NCBI RefSeq assembly: GCF_027923405.1
Contig: NZ_BQYI01000001.1
Coordinates: 1,156,501 to 1,220,500, forward strand
Direction: 5' to 3'
Origin: Paenibacillus sp. YYML68
GTDB taxonomy: Bacteria > Bacillota > Bacilli > Paenibacillales > NBRC-103111
Length of the DNA stretch: 64,000 nt
The position numbers and the translations under genes are program-made. Under the pieces are notes generated by a model. That model had not been told where the DNA came from and did no database searches. It worked only from the letters and a program-made list of their open reading frames with translations. This document shows positions 54,077 through 62,269 of this stretch, piece by piece. The first letter of the stretch is position 1, and every line of letters begins with the position of its first letter.

Positions 54077-54814
54077 TCAGCCCTCCTTGCTCCAATAATC
54101 AACCTTACTGGTTCGATACCGAGAGAAAGCTATAAACAGTAAATTGAGGATTACCGCTCCGAAACCAATTAGGATAATTGAGACAAGTTGCAAGTTCCGT
54201 AAGGGGACGTTCAAGATCGTGGGAATGAAAGAAAATATCATTCGATCAAGAACTACAATTGAAATAACAATTGCTGCAGCTATGAACGTGTTAGATAAGT
54301 ACGTTTTCGCAAGTTGAAACAGCAGCCCAACGGTTAAGAGAGTCATATAGAATAGAAATAGAAACAAAATCGATGAAGGATGCCCTTCATCATTGGGTAT
54401 ATATTGAAACAAGGAGTTATAGGAGGAATCTGGGAATACTTTATATTTTGCTATACTTGATATGACGTAGGACGAGACAGAAGAGACGATGGTGAATATG
54501 CCAGTTGTAATGACGATCATATAGGTCTCAAAATCAGACACAGCTGTTCGTTTTCGGTACCTTCTAATAATTACCCATTCCCTAGAATCAAGTAAGATTC
54601 CTAGTATGAGCAATAATATTGGTGTATAGACGAACTCAAACTTAAAAGAGAGTAGGAAGTCTTGCCAAAATGACCAGGTTGAATAGGTTACCTTAAAAAA
54701 AGGTAGAACAATGATCGTGTATAGTAGTGGCAACGTTAGCATCAAGAATGTAATTTCTTTCTTACACAAAAAGTATTGTTGTACCACATACCTTAGCAGT
54801 CTATTCGAAAACAT
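54077..54814 (-). CDS. ABC-2-type membrane protein (second of three)
   Basis: 245 residues from an ATG at 54814 that overlaps the end of the upstream gene by 14 bases, implying coupling; a GTG one codon upstream is also possible. Six hydrophobic helices (FLMLTLPLLYTIIVLPFF, IVITTGIFTIVSSVSSYVIS, FLFLFYMTLLTVGLLF, LVSIILIGFGAVILNLLF). No known motif; function by neighbourhood. Confidence 0.7.
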   Translation of the reverse strand: MFSNRLLRYVVQQYFLCKKEITFLMLTLPLLYTIIVLPFFKVTYSTWSFWQDFLLSFKFEFVYTPILLLILGILLDSREWVIIRRYRKRTAVSDFETYMIVITTGIFTIVSSVSSYVISSIAKYKVFPDSSYNSLFQYIPNDEGHPSSILFLFLFYMTLLTVGLLFQLAKTYLSNTFIAAAIVISIVVLDRMIFSFIPTILNVPLRNLQLVSIILIGFGAVILNLLFIAFSRYRTSKVDYWSKEG

Positions 54815-55721
54815 CACGAAGTTTTCTCGCTCCCTGGATATAAAGAGTGGTAACAATTAATAAAAGTAATAAATAATCGATAAGGAATGGCCAGTATGTT
54901 AAGTCTGTTACAGGCTGTCTTGGGTCTTTGAAATTAAAGGGATCCCACGATAATAAACCTAATATTGTAAATAGAATCCACGTTCCTAGCTGTAAGCACA
55001 TAGGCACAAATAAAATAACATAACGGTTCTTTAGATAAAACGAGACGGCTAATCCAAAACAAACATAGAGTGCCATATACATGCTGTTGATGGTTAAGTA
55101 CACAAGGAAGTACAAATAGGGAGAGGTTACTACTAATTGTGAGAATAATTCTTTTTTGTAAGAGATGAAGGGACTATTAGCAGGTTGAAATGTACCTTCG
55201 ACGATCTTATGATACGATTCCGAATAAGACGAGTAGTCCCAAATTCCAGTCCAAGTATTTATAACAATGACCCCGATTGCTAATGGAGTTGAAAACAAAA
55301 AGAACGAGACACAATATGTAAATAAAAATCTATTCCAATAGTACTTAAGACGCTCCATACGAATGACTTGGTACGAAATGAACCCCGAAGTTCTTTCACT
55401 ATGTAACGAATCAACAATTGGCAACGAGACTACGAGTGGAGTAATAAAGTAATAGAAAGATGTGAAGAATGCACTTGATATCCCACTGGAATTACCTACC
55501 CAATATAAGAAAGGACTGATGACTCCAATAGTATCAGGAAATTCACCGTATAGCCTTGTTGTGAGATCAAATTCTCGATTGTAGTCATCTATGCCTCTCC
55601 ATGCTCCGATTACAACGATGAGTAAGAGGGTAAAGAAACTAATGTAAAAAAATTTATTTTTAGTTAGCTTATTAAACTCAACAATCATTGGATTTCTTAT
55701 CTCCTTTGAAGAGTTAGACAA
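54801..55721 (-). CDS. ABC-2-type membrane protein (first of three)
   Basis: 306 residues with about six helices and an ABC-2-like layout: helix 1, a long extracytoplasmic loop, then helices with PLVVSLPIVDSLHSERTSGF, a motif shared with bacitracin- and lantibiotic-type export permeases (…D…ER..G), and C-terminal FLIDYLLLLLIVTTLYI. Starts 80 bases after the hairpin at 55749-55781. Together with the next two genes and the ATPase it forms an exporter or immunity complex. Confidence 0.72.
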   Translation of the reverse strand: MSNSSKEIRNPMIVEFNKLTKNKFFYISFFTLLLIVVIGAWRGIDDYNREFDLTTRLYGEFPDTIGVISPFLYWVGNSSGISSAFFTSFYYFITPLVVSLPIVDSLHSERTSGFISYQVIRMERLKYYWNRFLFTYCVSFFLFSTPLAIGVIVINTWTGIWDYSSYSESYHKIVEGTFQPANSPFISYKKELFSQLVVTSPYLYFLVYLTINSMYMALYVCFGLAVSFYLKNRYVILFVPMCLQLGTWILFTILGLLSWDPFNFKDPRQPVTDLTYWPFLIDYLLLLLIVTTLYIQGARKLRDVFE

Positions 55722-55748
55722 TTATATTTATATAAAATCAACTTGTAC

Positions 55749-55781
55749 GATAACGCGCGCCAAAAGTTGGCGCGCGTTATC
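55749..55781 (-). terminator. Perfect GC-rich hairpin between the secreted protein gene and ABC genes
   Basis: 15-bp perfect stem GATAACGCGCGCCAA / TTGGCGCGCGTTATC, three-base loop, no strong T-tract on the minus strand. In an AT-rich neighbourhood it stands out. Expected to reduce read-through from the secreted protein gene into the transporter genes, giving unequal dosage. Confidence 0.75.
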
Positions 55782-55811
55782 TCCTAATAACTTGTATGTC
55801 AGAACTGACAA

Positions 55812-56210
55812 TTACAATTTATCTGCTCTGAATTTACCCGATACATCGATCGTGACATTATTGAATGTGCTAGACCAGCCTCTAAGCGTTACAGCTTTTT
55901 CTTTGGCACTGCTGTCCACAGTAAATTCGGCTGTTGTACCGTCATCAGCGTTGCTATAGGTATTAGAAACTTGAGTACTGCCTTCATAAATGTTTAAGTT
56001 CACTTTGTAGTTAGAACCCACGTTACTAATAGCAGCTTCAGCGTTGTTGTTGTTCTCATTCATATCACTTGCCAGTTCAGTCCAGTTCTGCCAGATAGGC
56101 AACCTTTTTGAGAAGGGAATCCATTGAGTTCCAGCGTAAGCAACACCGATACTTAATACCGTGGATGCAATGACGCCCACCGACAAAATTCTCTTCAAAT
56201 TCGCTTTCAT
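55812..56210 (-). CDS. Small secreted protein (132 residues), candidate substrate of the ABC cassette
   Basis: ATG at 56210, AGGAGG 12 bases upstream. Signal peptide 1-26 (starts MKANLKRILSVGVIASTV, ends GVAYAG). The mature part begins GTQWIPFSKRLPIWQNW, then an Asn-rich stretch, then a Ser/Thr-rich beta-like domain (VGSNYKVNLNIYEGSTQVSN, TLRGWSSTFNNVTIDV). No Cys, no double-Gly leader. First gene of the cassette with its own promoter. Could be a bacteriocin-like or surface protein; not a recognised family. Confidence 0.65.
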   Translation of the reverse strand: MKANLKRILSVGVIASTVLSIGVAYAGTQWIPFSKRLPIWQNWTELASDMNENNNNAEAAISNVGSNYKVNLNIYEGSTQVSNTYSNADDGTTAEFTVDSSAKEKAVTLRGWSSTFNNVTIDVSGKFRADKL

Positions 56211-56331
56211 GACCGATTATAGCCTCCTAGAAAAATAAATTTTTATAAGGATTGCTGTTGATCGAATAGAGTACTTAAACATCATCTCTACATACTCATT
56301 ATTCTATCAATTGCAATTCCTTACAAAAAAA

Positions 56332-56360
56332 ACAATACCAAATTCATCTATATTTGTCTA
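56332..56360 (-). promoter_or_regulatory. Sigma-A-type promoter of the AT-rich cassette
   Basis: On the minus strand, -35 TAGACA and -10 TATTGT are separated by 17 bases, about 120 bases before the secreted protein start. Both hexamers are near consensus. Confidence 0.5.
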
Positions 56361-56456
56361 TATTATTTTAAAAAAACTTGATATTACATTTTTGTGTAAT
56401 GCTATACAAGTGATGAAAAGAACTCAGCCTGCAGGGATTGGTGTTCAATCTCCCAT

Positions 56457-57491
56457 TTAGTGGATTAGTAGGCTTTTTATTTCATTGTTCTCATAGTAAT
56501 ACCATTCATAATACCCCGCGTTAAAGCGAGTGGTATAAAGTCGATCAGCAGCACCGAATATCTTCGTCCCTCCTTGAGAAATGCTTTGTAATTTATCCCC
56601 TTGCAAGGACAATTGTGTGAAGTTCCGGTTCCCGCTCATCCCGCCTCCACCTTCACTAACATACAGGTATGGTTCATTTAGATAGAAGGAGAATAATAGA
56701 TCGGAAGCCGACGTATATACGGTTTGCATTGCAGCTCCGTCTACGTCCACCGAGTATATGGATTTAAAGTCATGATAATAGATTTTGTTACGGTGGATGA
56801 TCGGAGTTGAATGTTGGTCGGGCGCAAAATCCATAATCTTCGATTCTTGAGGATCGATTACGTTGCTCTTGTAGAGCGCATGGTCTCTTGTGTAATAGAT
56901 CGTATGATCTTCAAAATCAACGAGGTCGCCTGAGAGTGGCAGTTTTTTCTGTTCAGTGCCGTCTTTTATCATCATATAGAGGTTCATGGAATCATCACTA
57001 ACGTATAACCATTCTCCAACTAATAGCAGTCGAGCTCCTGTTTCACTTAATGGTTCGGGAACGCCTCCATTCTTATTCAGCCTATACACTCCATTGTCTG
57101 TAAAATAAATATAGGCTTCATCCACGTTCAAAGATTGAGCGACATGTGAAGTTAACTTCACGGCCTGGCTTCCATCGGCTTTCATTCTATAGAGACCGTC
57201 TTGAGAAGAATGATCCTTGATGTGAGATTGGTAGGACACATACAACCAGTCACTGTCCCCCGTGATCCACCCGCCATTGGCTAGATTGCTCTTGGTATTA
57301 CCCCTACTGGTATCCGTGGCAGACTGCTGCTCTGCCTCATCCTGGATGAGTACGGTCCTTGTATTCTCAATCCAGCTCACATCTTGAACGAGAGCGTCAC
57401 TGACAGCGCGGAGAGGGATGTAGGTCGTGCCTACTTGGAATTGAAACGATAGAACGACAAGCGCACTCATACCCCATACTAATGCTTTCAC
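56457..57491 (-). CDS. Secreted/anchored DUF5050-type beta-propeller protein with truncated copper-amine-oxidase-N-like motif
   Basis: 344 residues from a GTG at 57491 with GGAGG eight bases upstream. A single hydrophobic segment (VKALVWGMSALVVLSFQF) is followed directly by VGTTYIPLRAVSDALVQDVSW, the second half of a copper-amine-oxidase N-terminal domain whose first half is missing. The rest is a repeated beta-propeller of DUF5050 type (GLYRMKADGSQAVKLTSHVA, YIYFTDNGVYRLNKNGG, KIYYHDFKSIYSVDVDG). Function unknown; likely cell-envelope. Confidence 0.65.
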   Translation of the reverse strand: MKALVWGMSALVVLSFQFQVGTTYIPLRAVSDALVQDVSWIENTRTVLIQDEAEQQSATDTSRGNTKSNLANGGWITGDSDWLYVSYQSHIKDHSSQDGLYRMKADGSQAVKLTSHVAQSLNVDEAYIYFTDNGVYRLNKNGGVPEPLSETGARLLLVGEWLYVSDDSMNLYMMIKDGTEQKKLPLSGDLVDFEDHTIYYTRDHALYKSNVIDPQESKIMDFAPDQHSTPIIHRNKIYYHDFKSIYSVDVDGAAMQTVYTSASDLLFSFYLNEPYLYVSEGGGGMSGNRNFTQLSLQGDKLQSISQGGTKIFGAADRLYTTRFNAGYYEWYYYENNEIKSLLIH

Positions 57492-57666
57492 TAAGCCTAC
57501 CTCCATCTTAAAATGAAAAGTCTGACGCATACGCATCAGACTATCCAAATGCTGTAAAAGTTGCAGTCTTAGCGAAAAGATACGTAGACCGACATCTGTG
57601 CAACAAGTGCAACAGAAGCAACACCTGTTGGGGGGGAGGACTGGTAAGCGTGTCAGAGATGCAACG

Positions 57667-58803
57667 TTACACCGGCCTCTTAAGCTCCTCCGTCAGCAGC
57701 GGCACGACCTCGAACAGATCGCCGACGATGCCGTAGTCGGCAATCTTGAAGATCGGCGCCTCGGGGTCCTTGTTAATCGCAATAATGAGGCGTGACTGGC
57801 TCATTCCGGCCAAATGCTGGATCGCGCCGCTGATGCCGCAGGCGATATACACATCAGGCGTGACGACCTTGCCGGTCTGGCCGATCTGGAGCGAGTAGTC
57901 GCAGTAGCCGGCATCGCACGCGCCGCGGGATGCGCCGACGGCCGCGCCGCCGAGCGCTGCGGCCAGCTCCTCGAGCACGCGGAAGCCTTCCGCGCTCTTC
58001 ACGCCGCGGCCGCCGGAGACGACGATCTTCGCCTCCGTCAGATCGACCTTGCCTGCCGCCTTCGCCACGACGTCGCGCACAACGGTGCGAAGCGATGCTG
58101 CTGGCGGCGGCGACCACGGTACGGCGACAATGGCGGCGGCAGAGCTGTTCGCGGTCGGCAAGGCGTTCGCAGCGACAGCAGAGCTGTCTGCGGCCTGGGA
58201 GTCGTTATCAGCGGGGACGTCATTTGCCGCCGCCGCCGCCTCGCCTAGAGCCACGGCTTCGTCCGCCAGTGTGCTCGCGGAGTCATCGTCTGCCTTCACA
58301 GGCTGAGCCGCGGGGATATTGTTCGGACGAATCGTCACGACGAACGGCCCCGCGTTGAACCGCTTCGTCTCGAACGCCTTGCCCGCGTAGATCGGGCGCG
58401 TGAATAAGAGGCCTTCCCCCGTCCGCTCGATGTCGACGACGTCGGACAGCTGCCCTGCGGCAAGCCGGGCGGCCAGCCTTGGCGCCAGGTCGCGCCCCAT
58501 AGCTGTATGACCGAGCACGATGCCACTGGGCTGTAGCTCCTCGACGACCGCACACAGCGCACCGTCATACAGCTCCGGGCTGTAATGCTGCAGCACTTCA
58601 TGCTCCACAACCGCAACCTGATCGAGTCCGTACTCATCGGCCAGCTCTGCGGCAAGTGGACTCACTTCATGACCGATCAGCACCGCTACTAGTCGGTCTC
58701 CTTCACTCGCGCACCATCTCGCCGCCTGAATCGCCTCGAACGTCACCTTCCGCAGCGTACCGCCTCGACCTTCCGCTACGATTAATATCGTTTGTCCGCT
58801 CAT
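57667..58803 (-). CDS. etfA: Electron transfer flavoprotein alpha subunit
   Basis: 378 residues; GAGAGGAGG upstream. N-terminal domain (1-165: TILIVAEGRGGTLRKVTFEA) and FAD domain (about 240-378: AKIVVSGGRGVKSAEGF, GASRGACDAGY, QIGQTGKVVTPDVYIACGISGAIQHLAGM, AINKDPEAPIFKIADYGIVGDL) are normal. Between them lies an unusual Ala/Asp/Ser-rich linker of about 50-60 residues. Second gene after etfB (33-base gap). Shuttles electrons from acyl-CoA dehydrogenases to the membrane oxidoreductase encoded divergently. Confidence 0.93.
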   Translation of the reverse strand: MSGQTILIVAEGRGGTLRKVTFEAIQAARWCASEGDRLVAVLIGHEVSPLAAELADEYGLDQVAVVEHEVLQHYSPELYDGALCAVVEELQPSGIVLGHTAMGRDLAPRLAARLAAGQLSDVVDIERTGEGLLFTRPIYAGKAFETKRFNAGPFVVTIRPNNIPAAQPVKADDDSASTLADEAVALGEAAAAANDVPADNDSQAADSSAVAANALPTANSSAAAIVAVPWSPPPAASLRTVVRDVVAKAAGKVDLTEAKIVVSGGRGVKSAEGFRVLEELAAALGGAAVGASRGACDAGYCDYSLQIGQTGKVVTPDVYIACGISGAIQHLAGMSQSRLIIAINKDPEAPIFKIADYGIVGDLFEVVPLLTEELKRPV

Positions 58804-58836
58804 CGGTATGTCCTCCTCTCAGAATGGCCCTGCAAG

Positions 58837-59598
58837 CTACAGCTTCGCTTCGTCTCTTAGCAGCTGAGCGAGCGAAGCCGCCTGCTGCTGGGCATCTCCA
58901 GCTAGAAGCTGGCCGGCCTGCCTCGCAGGCGGCAGCGCCATCGACATCCGCTCCGTACGGGGGGCGACATCCGCTGCAGTCAAGCCGAGGTCATCGAGTG
59001 TCACCCGAGCGAACGGCTTCTTCTTAGCCTTCATAATGCCGGGCAGCGTTGGGTAGCGTGGCTCGTTCAGCCCCTGTTGGGCGGTGAATAGGGCAGGAAG
59101 CACAAGCTCCAGCGTCTCGGTATCGCCCTCCGCATCGCGCTCGACGACTACGCGTCCGTCCTTCGCCTCTAGCTTCGTCACCGCCGACACATGCGGAAGT
59201 CCGAGCAGCTGCGCGACGCGAATCGCGACTTGCCCGGCTCCATGGTCCGAGGAGAAATACCCTCCGAGCACAACATCCACAGAACGGGTCCCGATCGATG
59301 TGGCTAGTACTCGCGACACGCCGTATTCGTCCGACAGGCCAGTGGAGTCGATCAGGACTGCTTCATCCGCGCCCATCGCCAGCGCCGTGCGCAGCGCCTC
59401 AGCGCATCGCTCTGGTCCGACGGAGACGACCGTCACGCAGCCTCCGTGCTGCTCCTTCAGCCGAATCGCCTCCTCGACCGCATATTCATCGTACGGATTG
59501 ATAATGAACTTGACGCCTTCCTCCGAGACGCCGCCGTTGGTGAGGACGATTTTCTCCTCCGTATCGAACGTCTGCTTCACCAGCACTACGATGTTCAT
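58837..59598 (-). CDS. etfB: Electron transfer flavoprotein beta subunit
   Basis: 253 residues; GAGGAGG ten bases upstream of the ATG. Typical start MNIVVLVKQTFDTEEKI and NPYDEYAVEEAIRLKE, the AMP-binding loop GADEAVLIDS, and FSSDHGAGQVAIRVAQLLGLP. C-terminal arm intact (FARVTLDDLGLTAADVAP). Precedes etfA. Cytoplasmic. Confidence 0.95.
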   Translation of the reverse strand: MNIVVLVKQTFDTEEKIVLTNGGVSEEGVKFIINPYDEYAVEEAIRLKEQHGGCVTVVSVGPERCAEALRTALAMGADEAVLIDSTGLSDEYGVSRVLATSIGTRSVDVVLGGYFSSDHGAGQVAIRVAQLLGLPHVSAVTKLEAKDGRVVVERDAEGDTETLELVLPALFTAQQGLNEPRYPTLPGIMKAKKKPFARVTLDDLGLTAADVAPRTERMSMALPPARQAGQLLAGDAQQQAASLAQLLRDEAKL

Positions 59599-59695
59599 CT
59601 GTGCTCACGCTCCTCCTCTTGTCGATTTGCCCGAACCGCTTGCTCGCTCGCTTGAAGCTTCCTCATGCGGTGTCTTGTGTCGAACAAGCGCTCCT

Positions 59696-59716
59696 TCATT
59701 TTTTTCGAAAAAATGA
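59696..59716. promoter_or_regulatory. Operator-like palindrome in the divergent fad/etf promoter region
   Basis: TCATTTTTT-TCG-AAAAAATGA: perfect 9-bp arms, 3-base spacer, about 100 bases before etfB and 135 bases before the divergent oxidoreductase gene. Similar in size and TCATT/AATGA ends to TetR-type FadR sites (TGAATGA..TCATTCA theme). FadR assignment is inferred. Confidence 0.45.
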
Positions 59717-59770
59717 CGTCAACCGCTTATGAATACCATATTTCGCACATACGCTTTTTATGAGGATGAC

Positions 59771-59784
59771 TGCAAGCGCTTCTT
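59771..59784. promoter_or_regulatory. cre-like half-matching site in the fad/etf intergenic region
   Basis: TGCAAGCGCTTCTT matches 11 of 14 bases of the cre consensus, with an intact AAGCGCTT core. Catabolite repression of beta-oxidation genes would be expected in Bacillales. Confidence 0.3.
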
Positions 59785-59850
59785 TTACCAATTAATGTTG
59801 AGTCGCTGGTTGATGTGGGGAGGAGAAGTGAAGAGAAGGGAGGCCACCCT

Positions 59851-62136
59851 ATGTTCATGCAAATGGTTCACGTGCTACTGTTCATCACGGTGACCGGCTA
59901 CGGGCTGCTGCTGTTCGGCAAGGCGGTGTATCGTCGGTTTCTCTATGTGAGGCTCGGTCAGCCTTATGATTTCAGGCAGGCCGGGCGTGAGAGGCTGGCG
60001 GGCTTCCTCGGGGAGGTGTTCGGTCAGCGGAAGCTGCTGAAGGACCGGAGGAGCGGAGTGATGCACATCGTGCTGTTCTACGGGTTCCTCGTTCTGCAGC
60101 TCGGGGCGCTTGATTTGATCTATAAGGGTCTGACCAACGGTCAAAAGTTACCTGTTCCCGGCTACGAGGCGTTCAACCTGCTGCAGGAGCTCACCATCGC
60201 TGCGGTGCTGGCGGCTGTTGGCTATGCGGCATACAGGCGCTATGTCGAGCGACTGCCCCGGCTGAAGCGGGGCTGGAAGCCGAGTCTGGTCGTCTGGTTC
60301 ATCGTCGGTCTGCTGCTGTCGGTGCTGCTGTCGCTTGCGTTTGAGCGTATTTGGCTCGGGCACACTGCTGGTCAGCTGGATGCGTATGCGCCAATCTCGT
60401 CTGTGCTCGCCTCGCTGATGAGCGGAATGTCGCCGGGTGCTGCGAAGGCTGCGTTCTATGTAAGCTGGTGGGTGCATCTGCTCATTCTGCTCAGCTTCCT
60501 CGTCTATGTGCCGCAGTCGAAGCACTTCCATCTCATCACGGCCCCGATCAACCTGTGGCTGCGACGCAAGGAGCCTGTCGGGAGGCTGAGGAAGCTTGAG
60601 CTCGAGGATGAGCAGGCGGAATCGTTCGGAGCGGGGCGCGTGGAGGATTTTACGCAAAAGCAGCTGCTCGACCTGTACGCCTGCGTCGAGTGCGGTCGCT
60701 GCACGAACGTCTGCCCGGCCTCGAGCACCGGGAAGGCGCTGTCGCCGATGCACCTGATCACGAAGCTGCGCGATCATCTGACCGAGAAGGGGGCGGCGGT
60801 GACGTCCCGCTCGCCGTGGGTGCCAGAGCTCGTGTTCGGCTCGTCAGCTGGGAGCGTGCATCGGATGGTGCCGGTCGAGGAGCAAGAGCAGACGCAGGTA
60901 GAGGCGCAGGCGCAGGCGAAGGTGCAGACGCAGGTAGAGGCGCAGGCACGGGAGCGGGCGGAGTCGCAGTCACAAGCGCAGACGCAAGCGCAGGCACATG
61001 CCGACGACGGCACATCTGCGCCACTAGCAGCCACCGACATCCGCCCGACGCTCGCGTGGCAGCAGGCCGCTTGGCAGGCGCATGCCGACGGGACGGCTGC
61101 AGTCGATGTCGAGCTCATCGGAGGCGTCATCCGCGAGGAGGAGCTGTGGTCGTGCACGACGTGCCGCAACTGCGAGGACCAATGCCCGGTCGGCAACGAG
61201 CATGTGGACAAAATCATCGACATGCGCCGTCATCTCGTGCTGATGCAGGGCAGTCTGCCGCACGAGGCGCAGCGGGCGATGCAGAGCATTGAGCGACAGG
61301 GCAACCCGTGGGGGCTGAGCCGCAGCGACCGCGCCAAGTGGACGGCTGACGTGGCCGGTGTGAAGGTGCCGACGGTGAAGGACAATCCAGACTTCGAGCT
61401 GCTGTTCTTCGTCGGCTCGATGGGCTCGTATGATGAGCGCAGCCGCAAGGTGTCCCGGGCGCTCGTCCGGCTGCTGCACGAGGCGGGCGTCAGCTTCGCT
61501 ATACTCGGCAGCGAAGAGCGGGGATCGGGGGATACGCCGAGGAGGCTTGGGAACGAGCTGCTTTTTCAACAGCTGTGTATGGATAATATTGAGGTGTTCC
61601 GCCGTTACGGTGTGAAGCGGATCGTCACCGCCTGTCCGCATACGTACAACACGCTGAAGAACGAGTACTCGGACTTCGGCATGAATGGCGTCGAGGTGCT
61701 GCACCATAGCGAGCTGCTCGCTGAGCTCGTCGCGACAGGCCGGCTGAAGCCGACCTACGAGCTGAAGGAGCGAATTACGTACCACGATTCGTGCTATCTC
61801 GGACGGTACAACAACGTGTATGACCAGCCTCGCGAGGTGCTGCGGGCGATTCCGGGTGTCGAGCTGGTCGAGCTGGAGCGATCGCGGGACAACGGCATGT
61901 GCTGTGGAGCAGGAGGCGGTTTGATGTGGATGGAGGAGACCGCAGGTACAAGAATGAACGTCGCCCGCACGGAGCAGGTACTCGCGGTGCAGCCGACCGT
62001 GATCAGCAGCGCCTGTCCGTACTGTCTGACGATGCTCGCGGACGGTACGAAGCTGAAGGAGGCCGACAATCGTGTGAAGACGCGGGACATAGCCGAGCTG
62101 CTGGAGCTGTCGGTGTTCGGCAGCGGGAGTGAGTAG
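59851..62136 (+). CDS. fadF: ETF:menaquinone oxidoreductase-type Fe-S membrane protein (FadF/EtfD-like)
   Basis: 761 residues; ATG at 59851 with GGGAGG seven bases upstream. Five to six N-terminal membrane helices (to about 235) form a cytochrome-b-like module. Two ferredoxin clusters follow (CVECGRCTNVCPA and CTTCRNCEDQCPVG), with a Gln/Ala-rich low-complexity insert between them (about 345-390). Two CCG-type heterodisulfide-reductase domains contain CPHTYNTLKNEY, YHDSCYLGRYN, CCGAGGG and CPYC. Such proteins pass electrons from EtfAB to menaquinone. Divergent from etfBA and followed by fadN. Confidence 0.9.
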   Translation: MFMQMVHVLLFITVTGYGLLLFGKAVYRRFLYVRLGQPYDFRQAGRERLAGFLGEVFGQRKLLKDRRSGVMHIVLFYGFLVLQLGALDLIYKGLTNGQKLPVPGYEAFNLLQELTIAAVLAAVGYAAYRRYVERLPRLKRGWKPSLVVWFIVGLLLSVLLSLAFERIWLGHTAGQLDAYAPISSVLASLMSGMSPGAAKAAFYVSWWVHLLILLSFLVYVPQSKHFHLITAPINLWLRRKEPVGRLRKLELEDEQAESFGAGRVEDFTQKQLLDLYACVECGRCTNVCPASSTGKALSPMHLITKLRDHLTEKGAAVTSRSPWVPELVFGSSAGSVHRMVPVEEQEQTQVEAQAQAKVQTQVEAQARERAESQSQAQTQAQAHADDGTSAPLAATDIRPTLAWQQAAWQAHADGTAAVDVELIGGVIREEELWSCTTCRNCEDQCPVGNEHVDKIIDMRRHLVLMQGSLPHEAQRAMQSIERQGNPWGLSRSDRAKWTADVAGVKVPTVKDNPDFELLFFVGSMGSYDERSRKVSRALVRLLHEAGVSFAILGSEERGSGDTPRRLGNELLFQQLCMDNIEVFRRYGVKRIVTACPHTYNTLKNEYSDFGMNGVEVLHHSELLAELVATGRLKPTYELKERITYHDSCYLGRYNNVYDQPREVLRAIPGVELVELERSRDNGMCCGAGGGLMWMEETAGTRMNVARTEQVLAVQPTVISSACPYCLTMLADGTKLKEADNRVKTRDIAELLELSVFGSGSE

Positions 62137-62269
62137 GTTGGGAATGAATGGAAGTGGCTGAAAGTGTATGGCGGTTGGAAAACGGCAAGAAGAAGGCAAG
62201 AAGAAGGCTGCTCCCAGCAAGCAGTAGTCTTGTCCGTGTCAGCTAGTATTAGGATGGAGGTCATGCTTC

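Noticed and set aside
61024-62220. 398-codon minus-strand frame
   Set aside because: Antisense to the Fe-S oxidoreductase, which has full cluster motifs on the plus strand.
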